This document shows, in pieces, positions 9,274 to 18,163 of a stretch of 64,000 bases of DNA. The translations under genes were made by a program, and so were the position numbers. Position 1 is the stretch's first letter. Every line of letters begins with the position of its first letter. Below the pieces are notes generated by a model. That model was not told the DNA's origin. It saw nothing but the letters and a program-made list of their open reading frames with translations, and made no database searches. This DNA is from Terribacillus sp. DMT04 (GTDB lineage: Bacteria > Bacillota > Bacilli > Bacillales > Amphibacillaceae), in assembly GCF_019056395.1 (NCBI RefSeq), contig NZ_CP077639.1, forward strand, positions 994,001 through 1,058,000. The letters run 5' to 3'.

Positions 9274-9327
9274 ATGTGTATTGTTCAAACAAGACAGTGG
9301 GTGGAAGATTGGAATGATGATGGTTAG
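9274..9327 (+). CDS. Second short leader ORF before the exporter genes (17 aa)
   Basis: ATG at 9274 after a strong GAGGAGGAA site; 17 codons giving MCIVQTRQWVEDWNDDG, stop at 9327, 44 bases before the exporter start. It is rich in Trp and Asp near its end. A small hairpin (9220-9240, 7 bp, then TTTTA) lies just upstream. The strong ribosome site argues it is translated. It could be a second control peptide or a true small protein; no function can be assigned. Confidence 0.5.
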   Translation: MCIVQTRQWVEDWNDDG

Positions 9328-9371
9328 CGGAGCCTCCGTGTAAAAAATCGATAGAGAAGGTTGGGGAAAGT

Positions 9372-11123
9372 ATGTTTGATGTGTTAAAGAAGTTAGATTG
9401 GTTTTTCTTGAAATATTGGAAGCGATATACCGTCGCCGTTATCGCCCTTTTACTGGCTAGTTTAATTGGGCTGATACCACCGAAGTTAATTGGTATGACA
9501 ATTGACGAGATTAGTTATAATTCCCTCACATCAGAAAGGCTTTGGCAGGTAATCGGGCTATTTGTATTGTTAATTGTCTTACATTATGTCATTTCCTATG
9601 TGTGGGATTATACGCTTTTCAGCGGATCGGCTATTTTGGAGAGGTTGATGCGCTCTAAACTAATGGGGCACTTGTTCCGAATGACACCTACTTTTTTTGA
9701 TAAGAAGAAAGTGGGAGACCTGATGGCTCAAGGTACAAACGACTTACGAGCTATCTATATGACGAGCGGATTTGGCGTCTTGACCTTAGTGGATTCAAGT
9801 ATTTTTATGCTGATGATTATTGCTGTCATGGGTATAACAATCAGCTGGGAATTAACGTTGGTAGCCTTAATTCCGATGCCAATTATGGCAGTCGTTATGC
9901 ACAAATACGGCAATGCAATTAACGAGCGTTTTACAGAAGCACAAGAAGCGTTTGGTAACTTAAACAATGAAGTGCTGGAATCCATCCGAGGTATTCGTGT
10001 TGTTCGTGCTTATGTATTAGAAAAGCAAGATGAGCAGCGGTTCCAGAGCATGACAGAAGATGTTTACCAGAAAAACATTAAGGTAGCGAAGATTGATGCC
10101 TTATTTGAGCCGACGATGAAGGTTCTGGTGGGTCTTTCTTACACAATTGGAATTGGGTATGGCGCATTGCTCGTTTTCCAAAATCAAATCACGCTTGGTA
10201 ACTTGGTTGCTTTTAACATGTACCTTGGAATGTTAATTTGGCCGATGTTTGCAGTAGGAGAATTAATCAATGTCTTGCAGCGCGGAAATGCGTCTCTCGA
10301 TCGGGTCAATACAACACTCCATTATCCGGCTGATGTTACAGACCCTGAGAAACCAGCAGACCAGCAAAAGCCAGGAGATATTGAATTCGAATCGGTGAGC
10401 TTCCGTTATCCTGGTAACGACAGGGAACGTCTTGAACATATAAATCTAAAAATCCAGCAAGGCAGCACGTTAGGTGTAGTTGGAAAGACAGGAGCAGGCA
10501 AATCGACGCTTTTCAAGCAGCTGCTGCGCCAGTATCCGCCAAGTGAGGGAAGGTTATTATTAGGTGGAACACCGGTCGAACAGTTTAGATTGGAAACGAC
10601 ACGTAATTGGATTGGTTATGTACCCCAAGAACAGATTCTTTTCTCCAAAACGATCCGAGAAAATATCCAATATGGGAAACGCGATGCAACAGATGAAGAG
10701 ATCTACCGAGTAATGGAATTGGCGCATTTTCTCACCGATATTAAAAGTCTTCCGGAAGGGTTAGACACGAAAGTAGGCGAGAGCGGTGTAACTTTATCAG
10801 GCGGCCAAAAGCAGCGGGTGGCGCTAGCGCGTGCATTTATTAAGAATCCAGAAATATTAATTCTCGATGATTCGATGAGTGCGGTAGATGGCAAAACGGA
10901 AGCGAATATAATTGAACATTTAAAACAAGAGCGTCAAGACAAGACAACAATCATTGCCGCGCACCGTCTTTCTGCCGTTAAGCACGCAGAGCAGATTATT
11001 GTGCTGGAAGAAGGAAAAATCATAGAGCGAGGTACGCACAAAGAACTGCTAGCAGCAAGTGGCTGGTATGCAAGCCAGTACCAACTGCAGCAGCTGGAGG
11101 AAAAGGAGGTAATCTCCTCATGA
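9372..11123 (+). CDS. bmrC: Heterodimeric ABC multidrug exporter subunit, BmrC/YheI type
   Basis: 583 aa: six transmembrane helices (about 15-320) fused to an ABC ATPase domain. Walker A is GKTGAGKST (near 370-378) and the signature LSGGQKQR is canonical, but the Walker B ends LILDDS, so the catalytic Glu is Asp (D500), and the H-loop is AAHRLS. A degenerate site in one half and a proper one in the partner is the signature of heterodimeric exporters such as BmrCD. The start ATG follows GGTTGGGGAAAG. The stop overlaps the next ATG by 4 bases. Expression is probably controlled by the leader at 8998-9371. Confidence 0.93.
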   Translation: MFDVLKKLDWFFLKYWKRYTVAVIALLLASLIGLIPPKLIGMTIDEISYNSLTSERLWQVIGLFVLLIVLHYVISYVWDYTLFSGSAILERLMRSKLMGHLFRMTPTFFDKKKVGDLMAQGTNDLRAIYMTSGFGVLTLVDSSIFMLMIIAVMGITISWELTLVALIPMPIMAVVMHKYGNAINERFTEAQEAFGNLNNEVLESIRGIRVVRAYVLEKQDEQRFQSMTEDVYQKNIKVAKIDALFEPTMKVLVGLSYTIGIGYGALLVFQNQITLGNLVAFNMYLGMLIWPMFAVGELINVLQRGNASLDRVNTTLHYPADVTDPEKPADQQKPGDIEFESVSFRYPGNDRERLEHINLKIQQGSTLGVVGKTGAGKSTLFKQLLRQYPPSEGRLLLGGTPVEQFRLETTRNWIGYVPQEQILFSKTIRENIQYGKRDATDEEIYRVMELAHFLTDIKSLPEGLDTKVGESGVTLSGGQKQRVALARAFIKNPEILILDDSMSAVDGKTEANIIEHLKQERQDKTTIIAAHRLSAVKHAEQIIVLEEGKIIERGTHKELLAASGWYASQYQLQQLEEKEVISS

Positions 11124-13153
11124 AGAAAAATACAACAGAACGTAGGTTATTTCGTTATGCTTTAAGTAACAAAAAAACAATAAATATTGGACTCGTCTGT
11201 CTGCTCATTGCTGTCGTGTTAGAATTGGCTGGCCCGCTCATTGCAGCCCGAATTATTGACCATCACATATTAGGAATTGAGTCGACATGGTATGAAGTTG
11301 GGAATCAGACAGATAAGACAGTTCAGTATAACGGGAAGACATATATCCGTGCTGATGAAATAGCACCCGATGAAGCTGATATGGGAGAAGCAACCATTCT
11401 GCAGATTGGCAAGCATTTTTATTTTTCAGAAGCGGTTCTGCCACTCGATGGTTCCAGAACTTATGAAGATGGCACAATCAAGATAGATAGTTCACAAGGC
11501 GCAAAGGAAGCTTCTGGTACCAGACTGTCAGCAGGTCAGCTTTATGACTTTTTCCGTCCGCAGTTCCAACCAATTATTATATTGCTGATTGTGTATGCGG
11601 CATTGCTATTTATCGCAGCAATATTTCAGTTTTGGAAAACATTCCTGCTGCAGCAAGCTTCCAATAAAATTGTCCGCACGATGCGGAATGATATCTTTGC
11701 GCATACACAGCGGGTACCGATTAATTATTATGTAGATCGACCTGCGGGCACGATTGTCGCACGTATTACAAATGATACAGAAGCGATTCGGGATTTGTAT
11801 GAAAGAGTCCTGGCGACATTTGTGACGAGTTTTGTTTACATGGGCGGTATTTTTGTGGCAATGTTCATTCTAAATGCAAAACTCGCTGCGATTTGTTTGC
11901 TCGTCATTCCAATCTTTTGGGCATGGATGAAGGTGTATAAGTACTTTGGTACTAAATACAACAAAGTGGTCCGCAAAACAGTGAGTGAAATTAATGGCAA
12001 CATCAACGAATCAATCCAAGGGATGCCGATTATTCAAGCATTTAACAGAGAAAAAGAGACAGAAAAGGAATTCGAGGTGCTGAATAAGCGGAACTTTATT
12101 TATCAGCGGAAACTGATGAAGCTGAGTGCGCTTACGTCACATAACTTGGTAACAGTGCTGCGCAATTTAGCTTTTGTAGCTTTTATCTGGTACTTCGGCG
12201 GCTCAGCTGTTACAGGAGGCTCTATCGTAACAGTAGGTGTATTGTATGCCTTTGTTGATTACCTGAATCGCTTATTTAACCCGATGACAGATGCGGTGAA
12301 TCAGCTTCCGCTTTTAGAACAAGCACGTGTAGCTGCTTCCCGTGTATTTCAGCTGCTTGATGAAAAAGGCGAAGACGTGGACTTGAAGGCGAAACGTGAA
12401 AAGAACCGCGGCGAAATCGCATTTAAAGATGTCAGCTTTGCTTATAACGAGAAAGATTATGTATTAAAGAATCTTAGCTTTAAAGTAGAGAGCGGACAAA
12501 CGGCGGCTTTTGTCGGCCATACTGGATCAGGTAAGAGCTCTATTATGAATTTGCTGTTTCGTTTTTATGATCACCAGAAAGGCAGCATTACGATTGATAA
12601 TGTTGATACAAAAGACATGTCACGCCAGCAAGTGCGCAGCAGTATGGGGATTGTTTTGCAGGATCCATTCCTTTTCACAGGTACAATTCTGACCAATGTA
12701 ACGATGAACAACCCAGCTATTTCTCGGGAAATAGCTATAAAAGCTTTACAAGCAGTCGGAGCGGAACAGTTTATCTCCAAATTGCCGAAACAATATGATG
12801 AGCCAGTCAAAGAAGGCGGAGCAACCCTTTCCATGGGAGAACGGCAGCTGGTCTCCTTTGCCAGAGCGTTGGCTTTCAACCCATCTATTCTGATACTAGA
12901 TGAAGCTACAGCGAATATTGATACAGAAACAGAAGCGATTATCCAACGTGCCTTGGAAGTACTGAAAGAAGGCAGAACAACACTCGTCATTGCGCACCGT
13001 CTTTCCACTATTATGCACGCGGATCAAATATTCGTTTTGGATCATGGTGAGATATTGGAAAATGGAAATCACCTCTCGCTGTTGAAGAAACAGGGACAAT
13101 ATTATCAGATGTATTTGATGCAGCAAAGCGGTATCAAACAATCTGCAGGGTAA
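11120..13153 (+). CDS. bmrD: Heterodimeric ABC multidrug exporter subunit, BmrD/YheH type
   Basis: 677 aa, a second TMD-ABC half-transporter. Between helices 1 and 2 there is an extra hydrophilic segment of about 95 residues (about 53-148) outside the cell, a known feature of the BmrD/YheH branch. The ATPase has Walker A GHTGSGKSS and a full Walker B ILILDEA (D594, catalytic E595), but a divergent signature LSMGERQ. Together with the degenerate Walker B in the partner, one of the two nucleotide sites is canonical and the other impaired. Coupled to bmrC by ATGA overlap and followed by a terminator. Confidence 0.93.
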   Translation: MKKNTTERRLFRYALSNKKTINIGLVCLLIAVVLELAGPLIAARIIDHHILGIESTWYEVGNQTDKTVQYNGKTYIRADEIAPDEADMGEATILQIGKHFYFSEAVLPLDGSRTYEDGTIKIDSSQGAKEASGTRLSAGQLYDFFRPQFQPIIILLIVYAALLFIAAIFQFWKTFLLQQASNKIVRTMRNDIFAHTQRVPINYYVDRPAGTIVARITNDTEAIRDLYERVLATFVTSFVYMGGIFVAMFILNAKLAAICLLVIPIFWAWMKVYKYFGTKYNKVVRKTVSEINGNINESIQGMPIIQAFNREKETEKEFEVLNKRNFIYQRKLMKLSALTSHNLVTVLRNLAFVAFIWYFGGSAVTGGSIVTVGVLYAFVDYLNRLFNPMTDAVNQLPLLEQARVAASRVFQLLDEKGEDVDLKAKREKNRGEIAFKDVSFAYNEKDYVLKNLSFKVESGQTAAFVGHTGSGKSSIMNLLFRFYDHQKGSITIDNVDTKDMSRQQVRSSMGIVLQDPFLFTGTILTNVTMNNPAISREIAIKALQAVGAEQFISKLPKQYDEPVKEGGATLSMGERQLVSFARALAFNPSILILDEATANIDTETEAIIQRALEVLKEGRTTLVIAHRLSTIMHADQIFVLDHGEILENGNHLSLLKKQGQYYQMYLMQQSGIKQSAG

Positions 13154-13158
13154 AATGA

Positions 13159-13187
13159 GGCCGTCCTGGGAAACAGGACGGTCTTTT
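13159..13187 (+). terminator. Terminator of bmrCD
   Basis: A 10-bp stem (GGCCGTCCTG with CAGGACGGTC, one G-U pair) with a 5-base loop and five Ts. Confidence 0.92.
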
Positions 13188-13360
13188 TGCGGGTGACAAT
13201 TGTTGCAGAGATTTAATTATTTTGTAATTGTTTTGTGAAGCGACTTCTTTGTGTAATGATGTATGATAGGCATATTGGTGAAGTATTGGAGTAAGTCATA
13301 TGTCATATCAAAAAAATACACATGATCATAAACGAATTTTACAAATGAAATTAAATCGTT

Positions 13361-13389
13361 ACACCCTAAAATTACAATTATGTTACGAA
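13361..13389 (+). promoter_or_regulatory. Candidate sigma-I-type promoter of sigI-rsgI
   Basis: ACACCC at 13361-13366 and CGAA at 13386-13389, 19 bases apart, resemble the C-rich -35 and CGAA -10 described for sigma-I promoters. It lies about 28 bases before the sigI start. sigI is autoregulated in B. subtilis, so self-recognition is plausible. The match is short and unproven. Confidence 0.45.
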
Positions 13390-13417
13390 AAATATAGAAG
13401 GCTGGAGGTGATAGGTC

Positions 13418-14149
13418 TTGTATCTACGCCAGTCTAATGATCCTAAGCGCGGGAAATTAGAAGAACAAGTCAAACAAGTGCAAGTTGGTGATACTGACAA
13501 ACAAAATGAGCTGATTGAGAAGTATCAGCCTTTTATCGCAAAGTCAGTTTCAGAGGTATGCAAAAGATTTATTGATCCTGTGAAGGATGAGGAATTCAGT
13601 GTCGGCCTTTCTGCTTTTAATGAAGCAATGATGTCGTATGCAGATGACAAAGGCAGTTCCTTCTTATCATTTGCCAAGCTCGTAATTAAACGAAAAACGA
13701 TTGATTACATCAGACGTGAACGGATTCGTCTTCCTGCAGCGTCATTGGATGAATTATTTGAAGATGACAGTGAGAATCCGCGGGAGGCCGAAGCTGCCCA
13801 GACGGCTTTTATCCAAGAAACAGAATCATGGTATCGCCGAGCAGAGATTGAGGAGTACGATAAAAAACTGAAAGAATACAAGCTGTCATTCCAGGAGTTA
13901 ATTAATGTGGCGCCGAAGCACCGTGATGCGAGAGAAACGGCAATTGAATCTGCAAAGATCTTGCATGCTGATCCGGACTTGCGCGATTATGTTATTCGGA
14001 AAAAGAAAATCCCGATAAAACAGCTTGTGGAGAAAGTTTCTGTCAGTAAAAAGACGCTGGAAAGGAACAGGAAGTATATTCTCGCTGTATTTATTATTTT
14101 TAGCGAAGATTATATTTACCTGAAGGATTATATGAAGGGGGTGAGTTAG
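13418..14149 (+). CDS. sigI: RNA polymerase sigma factor SigI
   Basis: 243 aa, close to B. subtilis SigI (about 250). The N-terminal part holds a sigma-70 region 2-like segment, with FLSFAKLVIKRKTIDYIRRERIR as the promoter -10 recognition helix region (about 86-110), followed by an acidic linker and a C-terminal SigI-specific helix-turn-helix (IKQLVEKVSVSKKTLERNRKYI). The start is TTG after GGAGGTGAT. The stop overlaps the GTG of rsgI by one base. In B. subtilis SigI responds to heat and envelope stress and controls cell-wall genes; the same role is inferred here. Confidence 0.94.
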   Translation: MYLRQSNDPKRGKLEEQVKQVQVGDTDKQNELIEKYQPFIAKSVSEVCKRFIDPVKDEEFSVGLSAFNEAMMSYADDKGSSFLSFAKLVIKRKTIDYIRRERIRLPAASLDELFEDDSENPREAEAAQTAFIQETESWYRRAEIEEYDKKLKEYKLSFQELINVAPKHRDARETAIESAKILHADPDLRDYVIRKKKIPIKQLVEKVSVSKKTLERNRKYILAVFIIFSEDYIYLKDYMKGVS

Positions 14150-15459
14150 TGAAAAGAGGAGTCGTCGTGAAGCAGAGCCGGCGGAGCACAATCGTGTTGA
14201 CCAGTGAAGGCACATTCCTGGAAATCAGTGCAAAAGGCAAAACAGAAATTGGACAAGAGGTCGAATTTACTGCAGAGGAAATGATTCGCAGAACGCATAT
14301 TAGCCAATGGACCCCATCTGTAAAAAATCTAATGCGAGTAGCTGTATTGGTGCTTGTTTTTGTGTTGGCATTATTCCCTATGTATTCCTGGTACGTTGGT
14401 AACAAAGCTTATGCGTATGTAAGTTTGGATTTTAACCCAAGCATTGAGTTAAAAGTAAATAACCGAATGGATGTTGTTTCTATTACAGGCTTAAATCAAG
14501 AAGCAAGAACGGTCATAGATAATCTGGATGACTGGCAAGGAGAAGCTGTTGAAGAAGTAGCAGCGAATATTTTGCGTAAGTCGAGTGACTTAGGTCTATT
14601 AGCTGACTCGGAAAGTATTATTATTGGAGTTAATTATATTGATACGAGACAAGATGATAAGAAACTGACGAACATTCTGGAAGGTTCAGTGAATGAATTT
14701 AACAACTCACTACATATTGCTTCTTTCCAAGTACCGGACAAGGTTCGTGAAGTTGCACGGAATAAGCAGAAATCAATGAATGAGATTATGGCACAGTCCA
14801 TTTTAGAAGGAACTTACTTGTCTACGTCTGTTCCGCCGCTAACACAATCAGATTCAGCCATTATTAAAGATTTCTATAAAGATAATGTGGAAGTGGATGG
14901 GAAAGAACAAGACGAGACTTCCCGAAGACCGATAGACAGCGTGAATCAAAAATCTGCTTACGTTGTGAAAGAAGAAACTGAAAAAAAAGAAGCAAACACG
15001 ATAAGTAAGCAAAACAACACTGCTGATGAAACTGTGCAACAATCCGCAAAAAAAGAGAAGGAGCGTGCACCAGTTTCCAATCAGAAGACAGACCAGGATC
15101 AAGATCGTATAACTGTTTCCAATCAAAAAGAAGTAAAAAGAAATGTGAAAGCTGTGCCGCAAGCAAGTAAGTCGAACGGAAATTCCAAGGTGGAAAGTAA
15201 ACAACAGCGGCAAATACCACCTAATCGTGATACAGCAAAGCAGCAAAAAGAGAAAGACACCAGGGAACACCATTCACAAGGGCATGCTCATGCGTCGGAA
15301 AATTCGAAAGAAAAAGTGGCACGTGCACAGGAGCAGGGCCACAAATATGGCCATGATAAACAAAAAGAGAAGAAGCATGGATCATCTGATACGCATAAGA
15401 ACGATAAGGAGAATCGAGGATGGCATGGCAAAGGCCATCATTCTGATACAAACGATTAA
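14149..15459 (+). CDS. rsgI: Anti-sigma-I factor RsgI, membrane protein
   Basis: 436 aa. A cytoplasmic RsgI N-domain (about 1-55, MKRGVVVKQSRRSTIVLTSE) that binds SigI is followed by one transmembrane helix (about 63-84) and an external domain beginning YAYVSLDFNPSIEL, the conserved RsgI_N-linked periplasmic segment. From about residue 255 the protein is a hydrophilic Lys/Gln/Glu/Asn repeat-like tail turning His/Gly/Lys-rich at the end (EHHSQGHAHASENSKEK). It is longer than B. subtilis RsgI (381) mostly through this tail. GTG start, one-base overlap with sigI. The tail probably lies in the cell wall; unlike clostridial RsgI, no carbohydrate-binding domain is visible. Confidence 0.93.
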   Translation: MKRGVVVKQSRRSTIVLTSEGTFLEISAKGKTEIGQEVEFTAEEMIRRTHISQWTPSVKNLMRVAVLVLVFVLALFPMYSWYVGNKAYAYVSLDFNPSIELKVNNRMDVVSITGLNQEARTVIDNLDDWQGEAVEEVAANILRKSSDLGLLADSESIIIGVNYIDTRQDDKKLTNILEGSVNEFNNSLHIASFQVPDKVREVARNKQKSMNEIMAQSILEGTYLSTSVPPLTQSDSAIIKDFYKDNVEVDGKEQDETSRRPIDSVNQKSAYVVKEETEKKEANTISKQNNTADETVQQSAKKEKERAPVSNQKTDQDQDRITVSNQKEVKRNVKAVPQASKSNGNSKVESKQQRQIPPNRDTAKQQKEKDTREHHSQGHAHASENSKEKVARAQEQGHKYGHDKQKEKKHGSSDTHKNDKENRGWHGKGHHSDTND

Positions 15460-15550
15460 AAGTAGGGCTGGCGGTGGCTAATAATAGGATTATATGCGCA
15501 ATATGAAGGGTAAGTACGAAGTGAACTTTTCAATAGAGAGGATACCGCCT

Positions 15551-17095
15551 ATGTCTGAACTTGATTTGTCGCAGTTTGAGAAGAAAGTGGTTTTGCGCAA
15601 CATTACAGAAGCTGATATTGATCAAATCCTGGATATGCAGAAACTATGCTTTCCAGGTATGAGTCCATGGAAAAAGAGCCACCTGAAAAGTCATATTGAT
15701 ATCTTTCCGGAAGGCCAGTTCTGTGTAGAAGTGGACGGGAAAATCATCGGCAGCTGCTCTAGCTTAATTGTTAATTTCAATGAATATGATGATCAGCATA
15801 CATGGGATGATATTACAGATGAAGGGTATATCACCAACCATAATCCGGATGGGTTCAACTTGTATGGAATTGAGGTAATGGTTCACCCAGACTACCGGGG
15901 GATGAAAATAGGGAAGCGGCTTTACGAAGCGAGGCAGGAACTGGCTGCCGAAAAGAACTTAAAAAGCATTATTATTGGGGGAAGGATCCCAAATTATCAT
16001 AAATACAGTCATGAGCTGACTCCAAGACAATATGTGGAGGAAGTTGAGGCGCAGAATATATTTGATCCAGTGCTGACTTTCCAGGTTATGAATGGCTTCC
16101 GTGTCATGCGAATCAATCGTGACTATTTGCCGGATGATAAGCAATCGGCAACCTTTGCAACGCTGATGGAATGGAACAACATTGAATACCATGCGAAGTC
16201 AAAAAGGCACTATAAAACATCATATCCAGTACGTATTACTGTTATTCAATACATGATGAAGCAAATCGAGTCGTTTGAGGAGTTCGCCAGACAAGTAGAA
16301 TATTACGTGGATGTAGCATACGACTTTGGCTCGGACTTTGCCGTATTTCCGGAGATTTTCACCACCCAGCTGATGAGCTTCTTAGAAGAAAAAGTACCGT
16401 CCCAAGCAGTTCGGAAATTGTCCGAATTTACAGAGCAGTATATCGAACTGTTTACTGCTTTGGCTGTTCGTTACAATGTGAACATTGTCGGTGGGTCTCA
16501 TTTCGTTGAAGAAGATGATCATATCTATAATATCGCTTATCTATTCCGACGAGATGGCACGATTGAGAAGCAGTATAAAATTCATGTGACGCCAAACGAG
16601 AAAAAGTGGTGGGGCATTCAGCCCGGTGATGCGGTGCAGGTGTTTGATACCGATTGCGGACGTATTGCAATCCAAATCTGCTATGATATTGAATTCCCGG
16701 AGCTTGCACGCTATGCAGTTGATCAGGGCGCCAATATTATTTTTGTTCCGTTCTGTACGGACGATCGTCAAGGTTATTTGCGTGTCCGTTACTGTGCACA
16801 GGCGCGAGCAGTGGAAAATCAGGTTTACACGGTTATTGCTGGAACGGTTGGGAACTTAACGCAAGTAGAGAACATGGATATACAATACGCACAATCCGGT
16901 ATTTTCACGCCATCCGATTTCGAATTTGCCCGAGATGGCATTGTCGGTGAATGTCCGCCAAATATTGAAACAGTCGTTGTCGGCGATGTGGATTTGGAGA
17001 TATTGCAGCGGCAGCGCAAAACCGGGACGGTGCGTCATTTACATGACCGCCGTAAAGATTTATTTGAGTTGCGGTATAAGAAATTTGAGAAATAA
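15551..17095 (+). CDS. yhcX: GNAT acetyltransferase-nitrilase fusion protein (YhcX-like)
   Basis: 514 aa from the ATG at 15551 (GAGAGGA upstream), matching B. subtilis YhcX length; an in-frame ATG at 15494 would add 19 residues. The N-terminal GNAT fold (about 15-190) carries the acetyl-CoA loop VHPDYRGMKIGKRLYE. The C-terminal carbon-nitrogen hydrolase domain (about 220-510) has the full catalytic triad: E268 in VFPEIF, K343 in QYKIHVTPNEK and C377 in IQICYDIEFPE. Both halves therefore look active. The substrate is unknown; an amide made or cut together with N-acylation is a reasonable guess only. Confidence 0.93.
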   Translation: MSELDLSQFEKKVVLRNITEADIDQILDMQKLCFPGMSPWKKSHLKSHIDIFPEGQFCVEVDGKIIGSCSSLIVNFNEYDDQHTWDDITDEGYITNHNPDGFNLYGIEVMVHPDYRGMKIGKRLYEARQELAAEKNLKSIIIGGRIPNYHKYSHELTPRQYVEEVEAQNIFDPVLTFQVMNGFRVMRINRDYLPDDKQSATFATLMEWNNIEYHAKSKRHYKTSYPVRITVIQYMMKQIESFEEFARQVEYYVDVAYDFGSDFAVFPEIFTTQLMSFLEEKVPSQAVRKLSEFTEQYIELFTALAVRYNVNIVGGSHFVEEDDHIYNIAYLFRRDGTIEKQYKIHVTPNEKKWWGIQPGDAVQVFDTDCGRIAIQICYDIEFPELARYAVDQGANIIFVPFCTDDRQGYLRVRYCAQARAVENQVYTVIAGTVGNLTQVENMDIQYAQSGIFTPSDFEFARDGIVGECPPNIETVVVGDVDLEILQRQRKTGTVRHLHDRRKDLFELRYKKFEK

Positions 17096-17108
17096 GAAGC
17101 AGAAATAA

Positions 17109-17140
17109 AGAAGGCTCGAGCTAAAGTGCTCGAGTCTTCT
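17109..17140. terminator. Bidirectional terminator between yhcX and the small minus-strand gene
   Basis: AGAAGGCTCGAGC pairs with GCTCGAGTCTTCT (one G-U) around a 6-base loop; A-rich before and T-rich after. It serves convergent genes. Confidence 0.85.
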
Positions 17141-17141
17141 C

Positions 17142-17378
17142 TTATACATCCAAGGCATATAACGATGTATGCCCCAGAGCATGATCAATATATTGAAGCA
17201 ATTCTTCATGTGAACTCACTACAGCATGCTGTTTGGAGGGATAATGAAATGCATGCAGGAAAATCTCAATCCGTTTGGAAAGCAAGTCATCATTCGTGCG
17301 CACCATGAGAACAAGCAGGTCATCCCACTGTCCCCATATCGTGAACATTAATGCTTTTTCATAATCCTGGATTTTCAT
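17142..17378 (-). CDS. Small hypothetical protein (78 aa)
   Basis: Open frame on the minus strand between two plus-strand genes, with GGAAGGGG 9 bases before the ATG at 17378; ATGs at 17387 and 17408 are in frame but fit the ribosome site less well. The product (MKIQDYEKALMFTIWGQWDDL...) is soluble, mixed alpha/beta in character, with no signal peptide, membrane helix or motif I recognise. The convergent terminator at its 3' end supports a real gene. Function unknown. Confidence 0.6.
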   Translation of the reverse strand: MKIQDYEKALMFTIWGQWDDLLVLMVRTNDDLLSKRIEIFLHAFHYPSKQHAVVSSHEELLQYIDHALGHTSLYALDV

Positions 17379-17474
17379 ATTCGGCATCCCCTTCCTGCCA
17401 GGGTACATTTAGTATCTCTCCAAAGAGCGGGATAATCACTGGCAGATATAAGAAGCGAAGGCCTTATGTTCATT

Positions 17475-17504
17475 TGTATAAGGTGTTTGAATCCGTACAT
17501 ACTA
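17475..17504 (+). promoter_or_regulatory. Sigma-G promoter of the yhcN-like gene
   Basis: TGTATA (17475-17480), exactly 17 bp, then CATACTA (17498-17504), which is the full sigma-G -10 consensus. It lies 37 bases before the yhcN-type start. yhcN of B. subtilis is a forespore gene, which agrees. Confidence 0.75.
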
Positions 17505-17540
17505 AGCGCAGTATTGCACTTTTAAAGGAGGAAACACCAG

Positions 17541-18161
17541 ATGAAGAAATGGAAATTGTTAAGTATGGCTGCCCTAGCTGCCATCACCCTTACAGCATGT
17601 CAGAATGACGATAATAATGAATCAGGAATGGGAGGTAATGTCGAGCCGACCAGATTTAATAATACGGACAATAACCTTGTTCATCGTAATAGTGATGATA
17701 CGATGGATGTAGATGACCGTCAAAAAAATGGGAATGACCAGCAGCCGCGTTATCAAGTTGCAGATGATATTTCCAAAAAAGTTAAAGAAGTAAAAGGTGT
17801 AGACAATGCGTATGTATTTACAACAGATAACAACGCTTTTGTTGCAGTTGACATGCAGAACAACAACGATGACAATGACAATTCCGGTAATAATGGAATG
17901 GGCAACATCAGTACTGGCGATACCCAAAATACGGGGGATAACCAAAATAATGATGTAACAGATGAAATGAAAAAGGAAGTAGAAAAAGCAGTTAAGTCAG
18001 TAGATGAAGACATTGACAATGTGTACGTTTCAGCTGATCCTGATTTCTTGGGAATGGCAGAGGATTATAATAACAAAATTGATGAAGGACAGCCGGTTAA
18101 AGGATTCTTCCTTGAGTTCGGCAATATGCTGAATCGCGTTTTCCCAAATAACGAAAGATAG
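17541..18161 (+). CDS. YhcN/YlaJ-family sporulation lipoprotein
   Basis: 206 aa with a lipoprotein signal (MKKWKLLSMAALAAITLTAC, lipobox LTAC with Cys at 20). The mature part has the YhcN/YlaJ pattern: a segment around VADDISKKVKEVKGVDNAYVFTT and a second half with KSVDEDIDNVYVSADPDF, separated by an Asn/Asp/Gly-rich stretch (about 110-145) that looks like a species-specific insertion. AAAGGAGG precedes the ATG and a sigma-G promoter lies upstream, so it is made in the forespore and probably sits on the inner spore membrane, where this family affects germination. Its exact action is unknown. Confidence 0.88.
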   Translation: MKKWKLLSMAALAAITLTACQNDDNNESGMGGNVEPTRFNNTDNNLVHRNSDDTMDVDDRQKNGNDQQPRYQVADDISKKVKEVKGVDNAYVFTTDNNAFVAVDMQNNNDDNDNSGNNGMGNISTGDTQNTGDNQNNDVTDEMKKEVEKAVKSVDEDIDNVYVSADPDFLGMAEDYNNKIDEGQPVKGFFLEFGNMLNRVFPNNER

Positions 18162-18163
18162 TA

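Noticed and set aside
12571-13008. 145-codon antisense frame in bmrD
   Set aside because: A shadow of the ATPase domain; composition and lack of a start site argue against a gene.
14854-15273. Two long Phe/Leu-rich antisense frames in rsgI
   Set aside because: They mirror the Lys/Gln/Glu low-complexity tail of rsgI, which reads as Phe/Leu/Ser on the other strand.
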